NCBI RefSeq assembly: GCF_014356525.2
Contig: NC_052508.1
Coordinates: forward strand, 50,695,858 to 50,759,857
Direction: 5' to 3'
DNA length: 64,000 nt
DNA from: Nilaparvata lugens
Taxonomy: Eukaryota; Arthropoda; Insecta; Hemiptera; Delphacidae
Shown: piece after piece, positions 1-12,536 of the stretch
Layout of the letters: every line of letters begins with the position of its first letter
Numbering within the stretch: the first letter of the stretch is position 1
The notes under the pieces: model-generated
What the model was told of the DNA's origin: nothing
Database searches by the model: none
What the model saw: only the letters and a program-made list of their open reading frames with translations
Made by a program: the position numbers and the translations under genes

Positions 1-205
1 CAGAAATAAAGTTTATCCTTATGCTTCTCCTTTATCTATGCTATTACCTAGCTAAAATCATATGTCAGCGCATGAAGGAAGAATGTCTGTGTGATAGCTT
101 CCAAATAGCCTCTGATGATGTTATGAATGAATGAATGGAAAAACTGCTGTAACTGCATGCAACGAATTCTTCAACAAACTACATGATAAATCAAAACAAT
201 TTTTT

Positions 206-335
206 ACTTTCCTTGCCCTATTACCATAGGTAAGGAAAGTATTGCTTTCCGAAAAAAATTAAGGTACCCCAATTTCTAAATTTCTATACCTTTCAAGGTC
301 CCCTGAGTCCAAGAAAGTGGTTTTCTGGTCTGTTA

Positions 336-412
<77 letters not shown>

Positions 413-1040
413 TCTGTGTACACGATATCTCATCTCCCAATTAACGGAATGACTTGAAATTTAGAACTTAAGGTCCTTACACTATAATGATCCGACACGA
501 ACAATTTCGATCAAATGCGATTCAAGATGGCGGCTAAAATGGCAAAAATGTTGTCAAAACAGGGTTTTTCGCGATTTTCTCGAAAACGGCTCCAACGATT
601 TTGATTAAAGTTATACCTAGAATAGTCAACGATAAGCTCTATCAACTGCCACAAGTCCCATATCTGTAAAAATTTCAGGAGCTCCGCCCCATCTATGCAA
701 AGTTTGATTTCAGATTCTCAATTATCAGGCTTCAGATACAATTTAAACAAAAAATTTTGAGTGGAAAAGATTGAGCATGAGAATCTCTACAATTAATGTT
801 CAGTAACATGTTCACCTAAATTAAAAAATAAGCTCGAAATTCGAGAAAATGTGATTATTCAATTATTGCAAACTGTTGGCAACTGTTGATTCTATAAATG
901 ATTCACTATGAAGTGATAGCAGACCTCGTGTGTCTCCAGCGTTATTGCCCTGTCACCAGCTGGCTCAAATCTTTGAATAGACTTGAGATGCGCGGGAATT
1001 CTAGCGTCAGGTGATAAATTTTCATAACGGCAAGGAAAGT
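206..1040. mobile_element. Dispersed repeat with 12-bp inverted ends
   Basis: Bounded by a perfect 12-bp inverted repeat (ACTTTCCTTGCC at 206-217, its complement at 1029-1040). The interior contains a long GT tract and no long reading frame. It resembles a repeat I associate with planthopper genomes; the transposon class is not evident. It lies 3' of the last cassette of the minus-strand array. Positions 1-205 and 1041-1451 show nothing else I can name. Confidence 0.5.
336..410. repeat. (GT)n microsatellite
   Basis: Alternating GT with one interruption, ending in a short (TA) run. It is internal to the dispersed repeat at 206-1040. Confidence 0.95.
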
Positions 1041-1451
1041 TGTGTGAGTGCACCACACCAGATTTTTTCTAATGTTCTTTCAATGTTAATTTTATATCCT
1101 GAAAGAGGACGAAGGAGTGGGTCAATTTTGTTGTCCAACGAACTTGACCTGAAAAGGTTCGAAGAATACGTGTTCAAAATTTGAAGCTGATTGATCAATT
1201 CTATCTACAGCTATTGTAGAACATACAAACAGACGGAAAACGAACTTTTACCCTCAGAAAGTCAAAAGTGTCGCTAACGCTCGTTCGATTAATTTATATT
1301 GTAGCAAACACTGTATATAATTCTAAATATAAATTATGAATATATTATATTTTCCTCTCTACTTATAAGTCTTCTATGCTTTTGTATTTTAGAGCGAAGC
1401 TCGGTCCCCAGATATTACAATATAGTTAATAGAACTGATATTGTTCTGATA

Positions 1452-1687
1452 TCATTCAATTTTCGGAATTTCGAATTGGCTGTGCTTCTGTACGGTATGC
1501 AGTTTCAACTGCTGTTTATGTTTGCTGCGGTAGGGACAATAGCTGCACTCGAATTTCGGTGGAACACCGCACTCGTTCTTCTGGTGATAGTTGAGACTGC
1601 CCTTATGTTTGTAGACCTTGCCGCACTGTTCACAAGCGAACACTTCACCCGAATGAATTGAGGCTATGTCACGCCGCTTCCGTACTC
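1452..1687 (-). CDS. lola: lola alternative 3' exon, zinc-finger cassette 1
   Basis: Terminal exon encoding 77 residues after a split codon. The acceptor CAG lies at 1688-1690 and leaves two bases (GA) before the first full codon; the exon ends in TGA. The first finger is C-x2-C-x12-H-x4-C (about residues 18-39) and the second C-x2-C-x12-H-x4-H (47-68), joined by a short linker. This C2HC plus C2H2 pair is characteristic of lola isoform ends. In that family the pair gives each isoform its DNA-binding specificity, while the BTB domain comes from upstream exons. A basic stretch (RKRR) precedes the fingers. It is the most 3' cassette seen. Confidence 0.85.
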
Positions 1688-3136
1688 CTGTAAAGAGACA
1701 CCACTAATGCAAATATGAGTCAGTAGATTAATTAAGAAGAGGATTAATTTCTTTTCATTTCAATATTTTAATTTATCATTCAATGAATAAATAAATGAAT
1801 AATATGGGAAACTCAAATTAGAAATCCGGTACCATAAATTTATTGTATAATAATTGATGTTCACAATAAATTTACTTCCAAATATGATTCTTACTAAATT
1901 CTTACATATGATGCTACAAACAGAGATAGAAAGATTTATTTTTATCATCACAGAGAAAAGATAGCACTTATGCTATATTCTTACTATGTTATTATTTTTT
2001 TGTAAAGTCTACTTTCCAATCCTTGAGTGCGCCCAGAAAATATAAAAAAGGTAATCTTTGCATCAAAATATGTGGAGAGTCTTTTACATTGATCAAGTTA
2101 AATCACATGTACTTCGCCTATGACATCACATTTGACCAGAGATAGAACAGAGATTTTCAATATTCTGTCTTCCATTTCAGTAAGCTCTCCTTTGTAACAC
2201 GAATTCTAGAATTCCCAGAAGTAATTTGGTGGAAATTTGTAGAAATTTTCATGTTTTATTCATTTTTTGAAAATATAGAATATGGAAGAGCACCAGGGAT
2301 ATGATAATTTAATCTTTAACATTAAAGTTTACTCACACAAGTTGACTCGACTCAAGTAACTTTTCCAATTCAGCAGCCCTTAACATTATACCAAGTTTGT
2401 ACTATTAGTAGGGGTTTGAGTTGCTGGAAGAATTTAACAGTGTGGTGACCCACTTGCACTAGTACCCTGTTCGAGTAAAAGGAATATTCCTAACATATAA
2501 CATAAGAAACACCAAGCTGATTTTAATAAAAATTGAGGCAGAGCTGTACATTGCATTCTTAAATCAAATGATATAGATAGGTTACGTGATAAACAACCTT
2601 AAATAGAGAGAATATTTTGAAACCCATATTAACGGGATAAAAAAGCGAAAACTCATTTCTTGGTCGACAAACATTTAATAAGGCATTGAATATATTAAGA
2701 CATTCAATATATTTCAACATTACAGTTACGTGTGGTTGTGATGTTGAGGTACTTTTCCATAATGAAAACACAAATTGAAAATGTCAACCACTTTCATTAT
2801 TGTAATTATAAAACTATATAAACAAAACCTGGTTTCATGGCTTCACCAGCGACATCTTCAGTTGTTTGTTTACAACTTACTTGAGTAGTAAGTGGCGTGT
2901 GAGAGTATAGAGTGGTCTACAATATTACAATTTGTGTTTTCATATTTAGATATTTCATATATTCTCTAACATATATTAGACATTTTAAATTTAAATTGAA
3001 ATTAATTTTACAAAATAATTGAAATTTTACAACATTACCATGTTTCACAATATTATTTTTAAACAATAATTATATAAAACAGTATCATGACGAAAAAACC
3101 ATTCAACAGATAAAGTGATGAACTATTTCATAATTC

Positions 3137-3429
3137 CTAAAAATCAACCTTTAACATCTGAAGATGTTCATGAAAGCATGGCCTGCACATCAATGGTCTT
3201 CCCTCACACGATGTGCAAATAGTGTCAACTTGTTTGACAACACATTTTGCACCACTGGCTCGCTTTCTGTAGCAATTTTTGCACCTTCCCCTTGTTTTTT
3301 GAGGAGGATCACCTTTATAAAATGTTACAAGACGGTGCTCGCCAATGCTTGGAACAATTGTAACATTTTCACGAGTTGTGGATCTAGATAATATCTCAAA
3401 CGTTTGCTTCAGAGCTATCATCGATATTT
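3137..3429 (-). CDS. Candidate cassette exon with piggyBac-type zinc ribbon
   Basis: Open exon of 96 residues ending in TAG. It is preceded by a strong acceptor, a T-rich run then GCAG (AG at 3430-3431), that leaves two bases (AA), the same phase as every lola cassette around it. Residues about 49-88 hold cysteine pairs CKNC, CTSC and CRPC, a further Cys near 62 and CFHEH. This is the layout of the cysteine-rich domain at the C-terminus of piggyBac transposases. The catalytic DDE region is absent. It sits between cassettes 1 and 2 on the same strand. It is either a 5'-truncated piggyBac remnant or a transposase domain exapted as a lola isoform end. The domain call is fairly secure; its use as an exon is inferred. 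Confidence 0.55.
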
Positions 3430-4254
3430 CTGCAAAAAAAGAAATTAATTTTATGTAGATGAATTCCAAAATACTGTACTGTAATTTCGATCTGATTATT
3501 ACAACATGTTCCATGAAGAAGCCACAAGGAAAACATGGGAAAATGGAGAACACTTGTAGAATGTTAGAAGGGCAGTCTTTATGAAGAGAAAAATTTAATT
3601 GTACTTTACTAGAATAAATTTATGCTGCAAATAATGACAAATTTATGGGATGAATGTGTTTGAGTTCCATTAATAGAACTGGGATGGTGGAGAAATGAGT
3701 TTGGAGGAACGCCAATCATTTGTAGGTGATTTACATGTTTTCCATGAGGCTTCTTCGTGAAACAAGTAATAGAAATCAGTACATTATACAGTACTCTTTG
3801 GTAGCTTTATATCAAAAGTCTAATGAGTTTCTTATTGTAGCATTTCAACAGAATCTATGGTTACCATTACGTTATTGAGGATAACGGTTAGAATAAAAAC
3901 AATAAGTTAACAATAATTATGAGAAAACAACTTTCGATAAGATTACAATGGAAACAAAGTCATTGATGAGAACTCGTATTTTAATTTTTTCTCAAAGAGT
4001 AATAGATTAAATATGTGGAATTTTTGTCAGTTTTAGAAAAATGATCAATGATGGACAGGCCTACGTAGCGTGATAAAATATTTCCTACATTTTCATTGAA
4101 ACTAAAGAATCTCGAGATGATAACTCGATAAGAGATCATGTGAGCAACTATAAGATAGCGAAGAGCAACTTCACGTCTTTGATTGCGTTGCAATCACCCT
4201 CACACCAAATGAAAACCAACAACACCAATCAACTTAGTATGCTTCAAGAGATTA

Positions 4255-4316
4255 CTTCGCATTACGCGTTGCCATAACTAAGTTGCTCTCTATATGGAAG
4301 CAGCCTATCAATCTAC
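4255..4316. repeat. Fragment of a short inverted-repeat element
   Basis: The segment contains TTGCTCTCTATATGGAAGCA followed by GCCT, resembling the right end of the palindromic element at 28221-28403. No left arm was found. The rest of 3554-4920 shows no gene I can support. Confidence 0.3.
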
Positions 4317-4920
4317 TTGATCTCTATTTATTCTTTATTTATTTATTCTTGTAGCTTATATTGACAGAGAGGTGATTTCGGATGTTCTACCTCGCCGTAT
4401 CATCTAATGTCACTTCCTACATTTTTATATGAACATTTTTATCCACTCAAGTTTATAGGTTATATATTGGGCTGAAAATGCATTACTAGAAAAATTCTCT
4501 TTCACTTCCACCCACTGGGATTTTCATTTTATAAAGTCAAATAAAAAATAACCATTTCTAAGCACGAAAAACAAATAGTACAAAATAAAAGCTATTTTCA
4601 TGATAATTTTGAAGCTAAAAATGTCACATTACAAATATTTCCGTGATCTCTCTGGATCTCGATTGAATCTATGGTTATATGCATCTACACGAGAGGGATT
4701 TTGAGAATTAATGTACGCATACATAGTGGACCAAACAAGTTTTATCAAACTTGAAATTTACAGCAACATGTTATTTCCAAAGTGATAAAAATATTAGTTC
4801 AATAAATTTCTCAACAACAGTACATCTTTTCCACAATAATTATAAAAGTTAATTTTGATTTGTGTATCACGTTTCTTCATTCACATTTTTTCGGCTTGAA
4901 TTAAAAGTTCAAATTAAATG

Positions 4921-5120
4921 ACATTATTCAATTCAATTCTTTATTGCCATAATTTAACAATGCAACAAATCAAGGTTAATAAGTCAACACTTATTACAAG
5001 AAAATAAAAAAAGAACTATCGAGAACTAAAAACTAATAATTGTTTCAGGCAACACCAGCATAAGAAAAGTCTTTGACCGCTGGTGGCAGTCGCAAAAATT
5101 CCGATTTAAAATAAAAAAAA
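4921..5120 (-). mobile_element. Possible 3' end of a LINE, minus strand
   Basis: Begins with TTCAATTCAATTCTTTATTG, which read on the minus strand is an AATAAAG followed by a TTGAA-rich tail, a common form for non-LTR retrotransposon 3' ends. No reverse transcriptase sequence is left. A similarly built segment lies at 10480-10800. Weak call. Confidence 0.25.
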
Positions 5121-5440
5121 TATATAAAGTTATAAATACAAAATCGAGTTGATGAAAAGAAAAAAATACTTCACTGCAAAAAACAAAAACATTATTATTG
5201 CTACTATGGGAATGTTGATACAAGTCGTTGAACCTCGTTTGGAGGATGTTAAAGGAGGAAAGCACAGTTTCCAGATTGTGCTTTGTTATGTAATAGATTG
5301 CCTATTTATTCTTCACTCTTTAATTAAAATTATTTAAACTACTCTTAATTACAATTTGAAAGTCTTTTTTCAATATTTGTTTGATTATGATTATCAATAT
5401 CATTAGTTTATGATGAACGAGGAATTCAGCAATTTTCTTA

Positions 5441-5712
5441 TTACGGAAATTTTAGAAAGTATTCTAAACCTAGTTTGGACACAGCTTGGGTGTGTTTTGA
5501 GATGACATGCGTCTTCATGTTGGTCCTCTGACGTGTCCGGTGTGGACAGAGTTTGCAGGTAAACCGTGGCTCAACACCACACTCGTACTTCAAGTGACGT
5601 ATCAGATGGTGTTTGTTCTTATAGGAGCGTTCACACTGTTCGCATGCGAACCGTTCTTCCACTTCGAACCCACTCTCATCAGCCATCGCGTTTCTCAGCA
5701 ACAGAGACAGTC
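5441..5712 (-). CDS. lola: lola alternative 3' exon, zinc-finger cassette 2
   Basis: Acceptor CAG at 5713-5715 with a two-base lead (GA), then 89 residues and a stop. Fingers at about residues 23-44 (CEQC, then H and C) and 52-73 (CKLC, then H and H). An acidic N-terminal stretch (ESGFEVEE) precedes them and a 16-residue tail follows. Same phase, strand and domain order as the other cassettes. It lies about 1.5 kb before the split relic at 7.2-8.3 kb in array order. Confidence 0.87.
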
Positions 5713-7179
5713 CTGTAAAATGTTTCTATCAATTTCAGGATTCCATTCCATAAACTAAAATCAATGTTTAATACGATTAATAAATAAAACTAACAATGTT
5801 AGATGTAGATTACAATACATTAATGATGATGATTTCAGAATGAAAAAGGCTATTTATAGTCAAAACAGGTATTGGTAGAGTTTTGAATCTTCCAAGTTTC
5901 AAAAGTTTATTATTATTTCAATTCAACAGTCTATAATATCATAAAAGAAAGATCTGGCTTATACACGTACGGGATAGGAAATTCACGAATAACACGAATA
6001 ACAGTTATTCTGTAGATTTGGACTGATGGAATTGAAATTTTGCATATAGATTCTTAATTTACCGAGGATGGTTATAGGCCTATTATCAATTTGTCTAGAT
6101 TTCAGTAGGTTTTTAATAGTCCCTTTCGAAGCACGGGTTACCTGCTAGTTTAGATATAAAGTGAAAATCACCAACACCAAAAGTACTGTACAACGTGTTG
6201 CATTGTGGTTGTCCAGAGGGCATTCTGTTAATACTGAAGGGTTTCAAGGAAAATATTTAAAATAGTTTCCAAACGTAACAAGCCATGTTTATTACCTCAA
6301 CTAGCACTAGCTTTTGTAGTAAATTATCATTATTACCTGAAGTTGTAAGAGTTTTGACATAGTTCCTCACGTAATATTCCAATGTGACGATATGAGGCTG
6401 ACTGATGTATATTGGAAGCTATTTAGTCATTCATTGATTTATAATAAAAGTTTTTCATTTTTTTATAAACAAATAAATTTTCATCCAAGTTATTTAAACC
6501 AAATTCCTTATAAATGGAAAAATCAATACGAAACATTATTTTTAATTGAACTTATTTTATGATATTGAAAAATAATAATAATACAAATAAAACTACGATT
6601 GAACTACGATTTAGATGAATTGACTGTAACATAGATTGGAACAGCAGATTGAATTGTTGGTAACAACAAAATGATTCTGATTCTTCTTATTAATAGAAAA
6701 AAGATCGCCATCATGTTAATAGATTTTCCTACTATTGTACAAAATTATATCTGAATTATTTCAGTAACAATAAAACTGATAAATTATTTGCGGTTGTGAA
6801 TAATGTTAATAAAACAGAAATTTAAGAGTATATATTATCATATTAATTTCTTGAAATTATAATCGTAATCGCAATATGAAACATGCATTGCATAATCCCA
6901 GGTAATATTAATCGCATCACGCAGCAACAAATTAGTGATATAAAATAATATTTCTGTTATTTGAGAGCTCGATTGATAACTCTCAAGTAAAGTAGATCAA
7001 TCTGTATAGAGCCTATCTATTGCATTAGTGAATAGATTGAACTTTATACTTGAAATTAAAAACTACAGACACATATTTTCTTTTTTTAAAATTTGAAAGT
7101 TGAAGTGAAATTATAATTCAGCTATGCACTTCTCCTTCTAAGGAATAAAACATTTCAATAGGATTTTTATTTCATTCTA

Positions 7180-8309
7180 TCATAGTTTACCTATTTGTAA
7201 CCTGGATGAGTGTTTCAATCAAACGTGCCATCAGATTATACAGAGTGTTTCAGAAGTAGTGTCGAACATTCTAGGGTATTGTTCCAGGATGATAGGAGAC
7301 TACAAATGTCGTATTTGAAGTGTCCAGAACTCAGCGGTTATCCTTCTAGGTGCCATTTTGTTTTTTAGGAATTTTGTTCACGAAAAGTTGTATTGATCTG
7401 AAATTTGGCATGAATATTTATGCTATGAAGACATAACATTGAAAAAAAATTTCTATGTAAATTTTCAAAATGGCGGCCATTTTAAATTTTTGATTGCAAA
7501 TTTCACAAAAACCGTTCACTTTACAAAAAATTTACAAGAGTTAGAAAATTTTATCAAGATTTCAAGGATACCTTATCTACTGATATTGATCAAAGAATAT
7601 TTAATTAATTCTTGAAATTGATTCTTTTCGTACTGCATGCATGACCATGAACAAACAAGATCATCTGAAAAACATTGTAAAATCAACTGGATGGCCATAT
7701 GGAGCCATACCGTGTTTCAAAGCGTCATCTTGAATACAATTGGAACCGAAAATTTAATATTGATGTTTAAATGGTGAAAAGTGGTCATGCATGCAGTTCG
7801 AAAATAATTAATTTCCTTGTTATTCTTCGACCAGCCTCAATAAATGAGGTATCCTTGAAATCTTGATAAAATTTGCTAACTTTTTTGTCTCCTGTAAATT
7901 TTTTTAAAGTGAACGGTTTTCGTGAAATTTGAATTCATAAATTTTAAATGGCCGCTATTTTGAAAATTTACATAGACAATTTTTCATTTTATTTCATTTC
8001 TGAAAGTATAGTCTTTATATCCAAATTCCAGATCAATACAACTTTTCGTTCTTGACATGAAAATCAATAAGTAAAAAGAACTAAATGGCAGCTATAAGGA
8101 TAACAATACCCTAGAATGTTCGGCACTACTTCTGAAACATTCTGTATTTGCGATAACAATAGTAATCAAACCACACTCCATGTTCTTGTGTCTACTGACT
8201 TTCTTTGTAGCTGCTGTACATATTACCACATTTTCCACAACCGAACTTTTTGTGACCTCACGGATTTTTCTTCTTATCAAGTTGAACAAACAATTCGATC
8301 AATATTTTC
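7180..8309 (-). pseudogene. lola: Relic lola cassette split by a foldback transposon
   Basis: An acceptor CAG at 8310-8312 with lead GA is intact, but the canonical frame then hits TGA at the third codon. Further on, other frames show a first finger start (FGCGKCGNMY) with a stop, then RHKNMECG one frame over. The sequence is then interrupted by the inverted-repeat element at 7238-8147. On its far side NLMARLIE and KHSS in two frames match the end of a second finger, closing with TGA at 7180-7182. The arrangement fits a cassette that decayed and was cut by a TA-targeting insertion. It cannot encode a working finger pair. Confidence 0.6.
7238..8147. mobile_element. Foldback DNA transposon / long-TIR MITE
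   Basis: The two ends are inverted copies (ATACAGAGTGTTTCAGAAGT at the left and its near-complement at the right). The match continues inward for several hundred bases, including the arm with AAAGTTGTATTGATCTG, so almost the whole 0.9 kb is a large hairpin with a short unique centre. TA flanks both ends, as for Tc1/mariner-type insertions. It has no transposase frame and lies inside a relic cassette. Confidence 0.85.
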
Positions 8310-8448
8310 CTGAAACAGAATTATGAAAATTTCGAAAATATTTAAAAATTGTTGAATGTGGGAAACAATTAATTTTATTGTGGTGGAACAGACATCATAA
8401 GACCTTACTCTATAAGGAGGGGAGAAAATTAGGATTGATTGCAACTAA

Positions 8449-8822
8449 GGGCCGGTTTCCGAGCTCGGGACTTCGGGCTAAGTTCTAGACTTTAAACAGC
8501 TGGAGTCAGAAAATTGGCTTTCCGAAACGGGGCGTAGTCGTAGTCATAGTCAAAGTCACGTTTCAATTAAATTTCGACACATAGAAAATTGAACACAAAA
8601 TAAAACAAAGAGAAAATAGTGTAAAATTTCAGCTATATTGAATTATTTAGGAATGTTTCATTACGTCAGGAAAAACGTTTCCAATTATAGAAATGACAAA
8701 ATAGAGATTTATTTTTCTGCAACTATTTACTGTGACTACACCCCGTTTTGGAAAGCCAATTTTCTGACTTAAGCTCTTTAAAGTCTAGAACTTAGCTAAA
8801 TCCCGAGCTCGGAAACCGGCCC
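8449..8822. mobile_element. Harbinger-like MITE with TAA target duplication
   Basis: Terminal inverted repeats start GGGCCGGTTTCCGAGCTCGG and run about 70 bp with few mismatches. TAA flanks the element at 8446-8448 and 8823-8825. Three-base TWA duplications and GGGCC-type ends fit PIF/Harbinger-derived MITEs. It is non-coding. Confidence 0.8.
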
Positions 8823-9013
8823 TAAATGTTTATTGTCAGGAGAAGGTGAGAATGAATAATAGAACCAAAAATAAAATAATAACTTATCAGAACAAAATTT
8901 ACTCTAATAAATCACAAATTTACTACATACATACTCAATTTCAACAAAAACCATCTTCAATTTCATCAAATTCAGATTTTCAACTTGTCATTATGTTTTC
9001 ACAATTTTTCTGG

Positions 9014-9276
9014 CTAAAACAATGATTTTGTTTGTTTACCCTGATTCTCATCTTTCATTTTCCCATGTATCGTAAAAACATGTGTAATTAGTGAGGATTT
9101 TCGTTTTGAGCTATGGGGGCAATAGATGCACTTGAATACTGGCTTCTGTTGGCACTCGTACTTGAGATGGCGGTTCAAGTTGAACTTATATTTGTAGGAC
9201 CGGAGACATCGGGCACACTTGAAACGGCCTGCATCGCAAGGTGACGTATCATCATCCCCATTGTATAGCAACTGTC
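9014..9276 (-). CDS. lola: lola alternative 3' exon, zinc-finger cassette 3
   Basis: Acceptor TAG at 9277-9279, two-base lead GA, 86 residues, stop. First finger at about residues 20-41 (CARC, H, C) and second at 49-70 (CIYC, H, H). Between them QQKP replaces the usual G-x-x-P linker, so the glycine after the first-finger cysteine is lost. The lead is acidic and the tail lysine-rich. It uses TAG rather than CAG at the acceptor, otherwise it matches the array. Confidence 0.86.
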
Positions 9277-10479
9277 CTAATGGCAGAAAATCATGAAAAT
9301 TGTCAGATATACTTGTAATGCTTTATGAAAATTATGAACACATCCGGCACTATTCAGTAAAATGTATAATGAATGAAAAATTTATCAAATGAAACGTGAT
9401 TAGTTTTCTAAAAAATATATAAAAATATTTAATTGATGATTTTTACAATGGGAAAAATAGGTGAGAAAAAATGTATATATGAAACCCCCTTCTTGCCTAG
9501 TTTTGATGATTAGTACGAATAGAGATGAAACCAATTCTTCAAAGATTTCACTCCAGAACTTATGAGATATCCACATTGTGAATTTGATATTTGATAAGAA
9601 AATTATTTGAAATCTTTGAGGGGAATATTTTCGAGAATATATTGAACTACACTCAAAATATTGTCCTAGGTAAGAGCTTGTAAAGTTGATGATTCAAAGC
9701 ATTACTTTGGCTCAACAATATGCCATTGAATCAGTGACGGTAAATTGAATGAGTTACTAAAAATAGACAGGGGAGGTATTTAAATGAAATTCGTAGAGGA
9801 AAGTTTTTTGAAAAATTTCAAAAATGAATATCGAGTATGAAGAGAGAATAAATGAGTACAGCTAATCAGTAGCTTTTGGAACCCGTATTGATAAAATATA
9901 TAATAATGTACAAGATATTTGAGTCGATTCTAATACTTTCGAAAATAATTTGCCTACAGAAGAAGAACAATGGGTAAATAGTACATGGTAAAAACTTATT
10001 ACATCAAATTTCAGCTTATATTTTAGTGGGCGAAGGAAACATTGACTAATAATAATCCTGACATGGTAGAAACAGTGATAACTGAATGATAGAAGTATCT
10101 GAATGATAGAAAAAAAGGCAACTTCAATTTTAAAGGTATCAAGTTGAATTTAAAAGAAAATTATAAATGTCAAATTATAGTCAATGTTCTAAAGGACTTG
10201 ATGAAAAATGAACATTACTTGGTATAAGATATGTTGTAAGTTCAATCTAATTTACCGTACTGTTTAAAAGGTAACGAAAACATTACAATTTTAATTACTG
10301 TTTGAAAAACATACATCTTCAGATAAAATTTGACGAAAACACTACAATTCCAATAGTTTATGTTCGGAACATAAATAGTACAATGGAATTTGAAAAACAG
10401 TAGCGATTCTACAATATATTGCATTAAAGATTTGGATATACAGTACTATATTTTCAATCAAGATTGAATAATATTCAAA

Positions 10480-10800
10480 TTCAAATTGTTTTATTCATAA
10501 AATATTACATATTCACAAAATATAAAAGTGTTATAAATTACATGAATAAATTCTCCCTGCCTGGATGATTTGTCTGTGTGCAGGGAGGAGTCGCAAATTA
10601 TCAGACAGAGGGCAAAGGCAAACACTAGCAATAATAAAATAAATTACAAACTATGAATAATAAATAAATTTGAAAGAATAATAAGAGAGTTTATTTTAAT
10701 AATAAATTTTAAAACTAAAGATAGAAAAAAACAATAAATAAATAAATAAAATAAAAGTGTCAGCTCGACGGCGGTTAAAGGGCTGAGTTGGGAGTAATAT
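10480..10800 (-). mobile_element. Possible LINE 3' end, minus strand
   Basis: Starts with TTCAAATTCAAATTGTTTTA, the same tail style as at 4921, followed by an AT-rich segment with TAAATAAATAAA. No coding sequence remains. Positions 9277-10479 hold nothing recognisable. Confidence 0.25.
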
Positions 10801-11316
10801 AGATTTATTAGCGTGGTACTGTGTGTAATATTTGAATGCTATTCTGTGTTCAGAACTAGAAATATTCATCTATATGGAGAATGTAGAAGAGCCTCCGCAG
10901 CATCTGAACCGATGCAGAGCAGCCACCCGGTCACTCTCCGCTTGTAGACGGCAACGCTAACCCCCTCAGTAGTTGAAATCTCGGCCGGTACATTACGGTA
11001 AAGCCAATGGGCTAAATGAAAACAGTTTCCAATTGAATTGAATTACTTAAACGGGGAAATTGAATATTTATATGCAATCTGTTTCTAGTGGGATAATAAT
11101 GTTGAATTTCATTGAAGACAAAGTTACTTTTTTTTATAAAGACAAGTAAATTTTTTATAAATAATTGTTTTATATTTAAAACAGGGAATTCTTGGAAAAG
11201 TAAATGTGTTGGATATCTATGATTTTTGGCCAATAGTGTTTAAATATTTAAAACATTTTGTGAGAATTTGGGATTGACCTAAGGGTCCTCAATTCGATAA
11301 ATCGGAATGGACTCAC

Positions 11317-11634
11317 CGATTTTTTTTAAGCATTCGTCCCCGGACAGCAATCCTCCGGTAGAGCATTAGGTAGTCTTCTGTCCGCCAGCCTTCGTTCACA
11401 CGCGTATTCACTAAACCGTTTATTCCTTCGATTATCCGCACACTTTTACGATTGCGAGTCCCGAGAAGTCTAGGAGAAGAGTGACGAAAAACACAGGCCG
11501 AGCTCCTTCTCAGTTGCCGGGAGAGAGTCCCGTTACTCTGGCAGATAACGCCGTAAGCCAATATTTCCCCAAAGTTATGGAGGTGGGGGTAAGCACCCTC
11601 AATTGTAAAAGAGAGAACTCTCAATGTAAGAGGA
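11317..11634 (-). CDS. Unrecognised open exon with consensus donor
   Basis: An open frame of about 105 codons, clearly richer in G+C than the surrounding intron. It is bounded by a plausible acceptor (TAG at 11635-11637 after a C/T-rich run) and a consensus donor, CG followed by GTGAGT. The product is rich in Arg and includes NGTLSRQLRRSSACVFRHSS. I do not recognise the family. The donor phase (two bases left over) does not suit the lola cassettes, so it is probably another gene's internal exon or transposon-derived. Confidence 0.3.
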
Positions 11635-12270
11635 CTAGATAATGAACATGGAGGTAGAGGGATAATTTGAAGAACACCTTTCCGAGAGAGAGTATATAAT
11701 AATAATTAAAAATATAACTTGACATACATTGACAGCTATAATAAGGTATTGAAATGAATTTTTATTATATTAAAGCTGTATGAAACGAAGTAATAGCTGG
11801 CTAGCATCTTATCTCTGATTGTCCCATTACATTTTTCTAATTGAAACTGAATATTTGAAAATAAAAACCAATTTTATAGAAGCTTATTTTAAGAATTGAA
11901 ATTTGAAACAAACAGTAATCAAGTTTTTATTGAGCATGTTTTATTGATCGAAATCACAAAAAATTAACAACAATGATTCAATTGTTGAGAAACTTTCATT
12001 TAAAATTCCTTTATAAATGTAAATTAATAACAATAATACAAACTTCATTCAAAAAATGTGAACAGTAACTATAAAACTTCTTGGTAGTATTGGATTAGTG
12101 AATTAATGATTGCAGTAGAAGTGGGAAAAATACTGCTAAGTAGAAACATAATACATAGTAAGTGCAATACTGTAATATACTGTATTATTGTACAATACTG
12201 TATAAATACTGGATTAGTAAGTAACAAATAATAATAGGTAATTAGATGGTTGTGGAATCTGCGGGTCAAT

Positions 12271-12536
12271 CTAATCGATATTCAACTTCAAGAAAATATG
12301 ATCTCCTTTCTTGTGAAACTGGCCGGCATGCTTGACGAACATGTGCGTCTTGAGGTCGGTCTTGTAGCGACTTCGGTGCGGACAAAACATGCAGCTGAAG
12401 CGCGGCTGCTGCCCACACTCATACGTCAGGTGACGAACAAGATGGCGTCGATTCTTGTAGGACTTGCCACATCTCACGCAACCAAAGCGACCATCCTCTT
12501 CTATGCAAATCGCGTTCTCAAGGCCAGATAGCTGTT
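12271..12536 (-). CDS. lola: lola alternative 3' exon, zinc-finger cassette 4
   Basis: Acceptor CAG at 12537-12539, two-base lead AA, 87 residues, stop TAG. Fingers at about residues 19-40 (CVRC, H, C) and 48-69 (CMFC, H, H), with linker GQQPRF. The 18-residue lead ends in an acidic patch and the tail is KGDHIFLKLNID. All zinc ligands are present. A decayed cassette lies about 0.7 kb to the right. Confidence 0.88.

Noticed and set aside
2343..2393. ATG frame MLRAAELEKLLESSQL ending at GTGAGT
   Set aside because: The donor phase leaves two bases and joining to cassette 1 gives an early stop; no other support.
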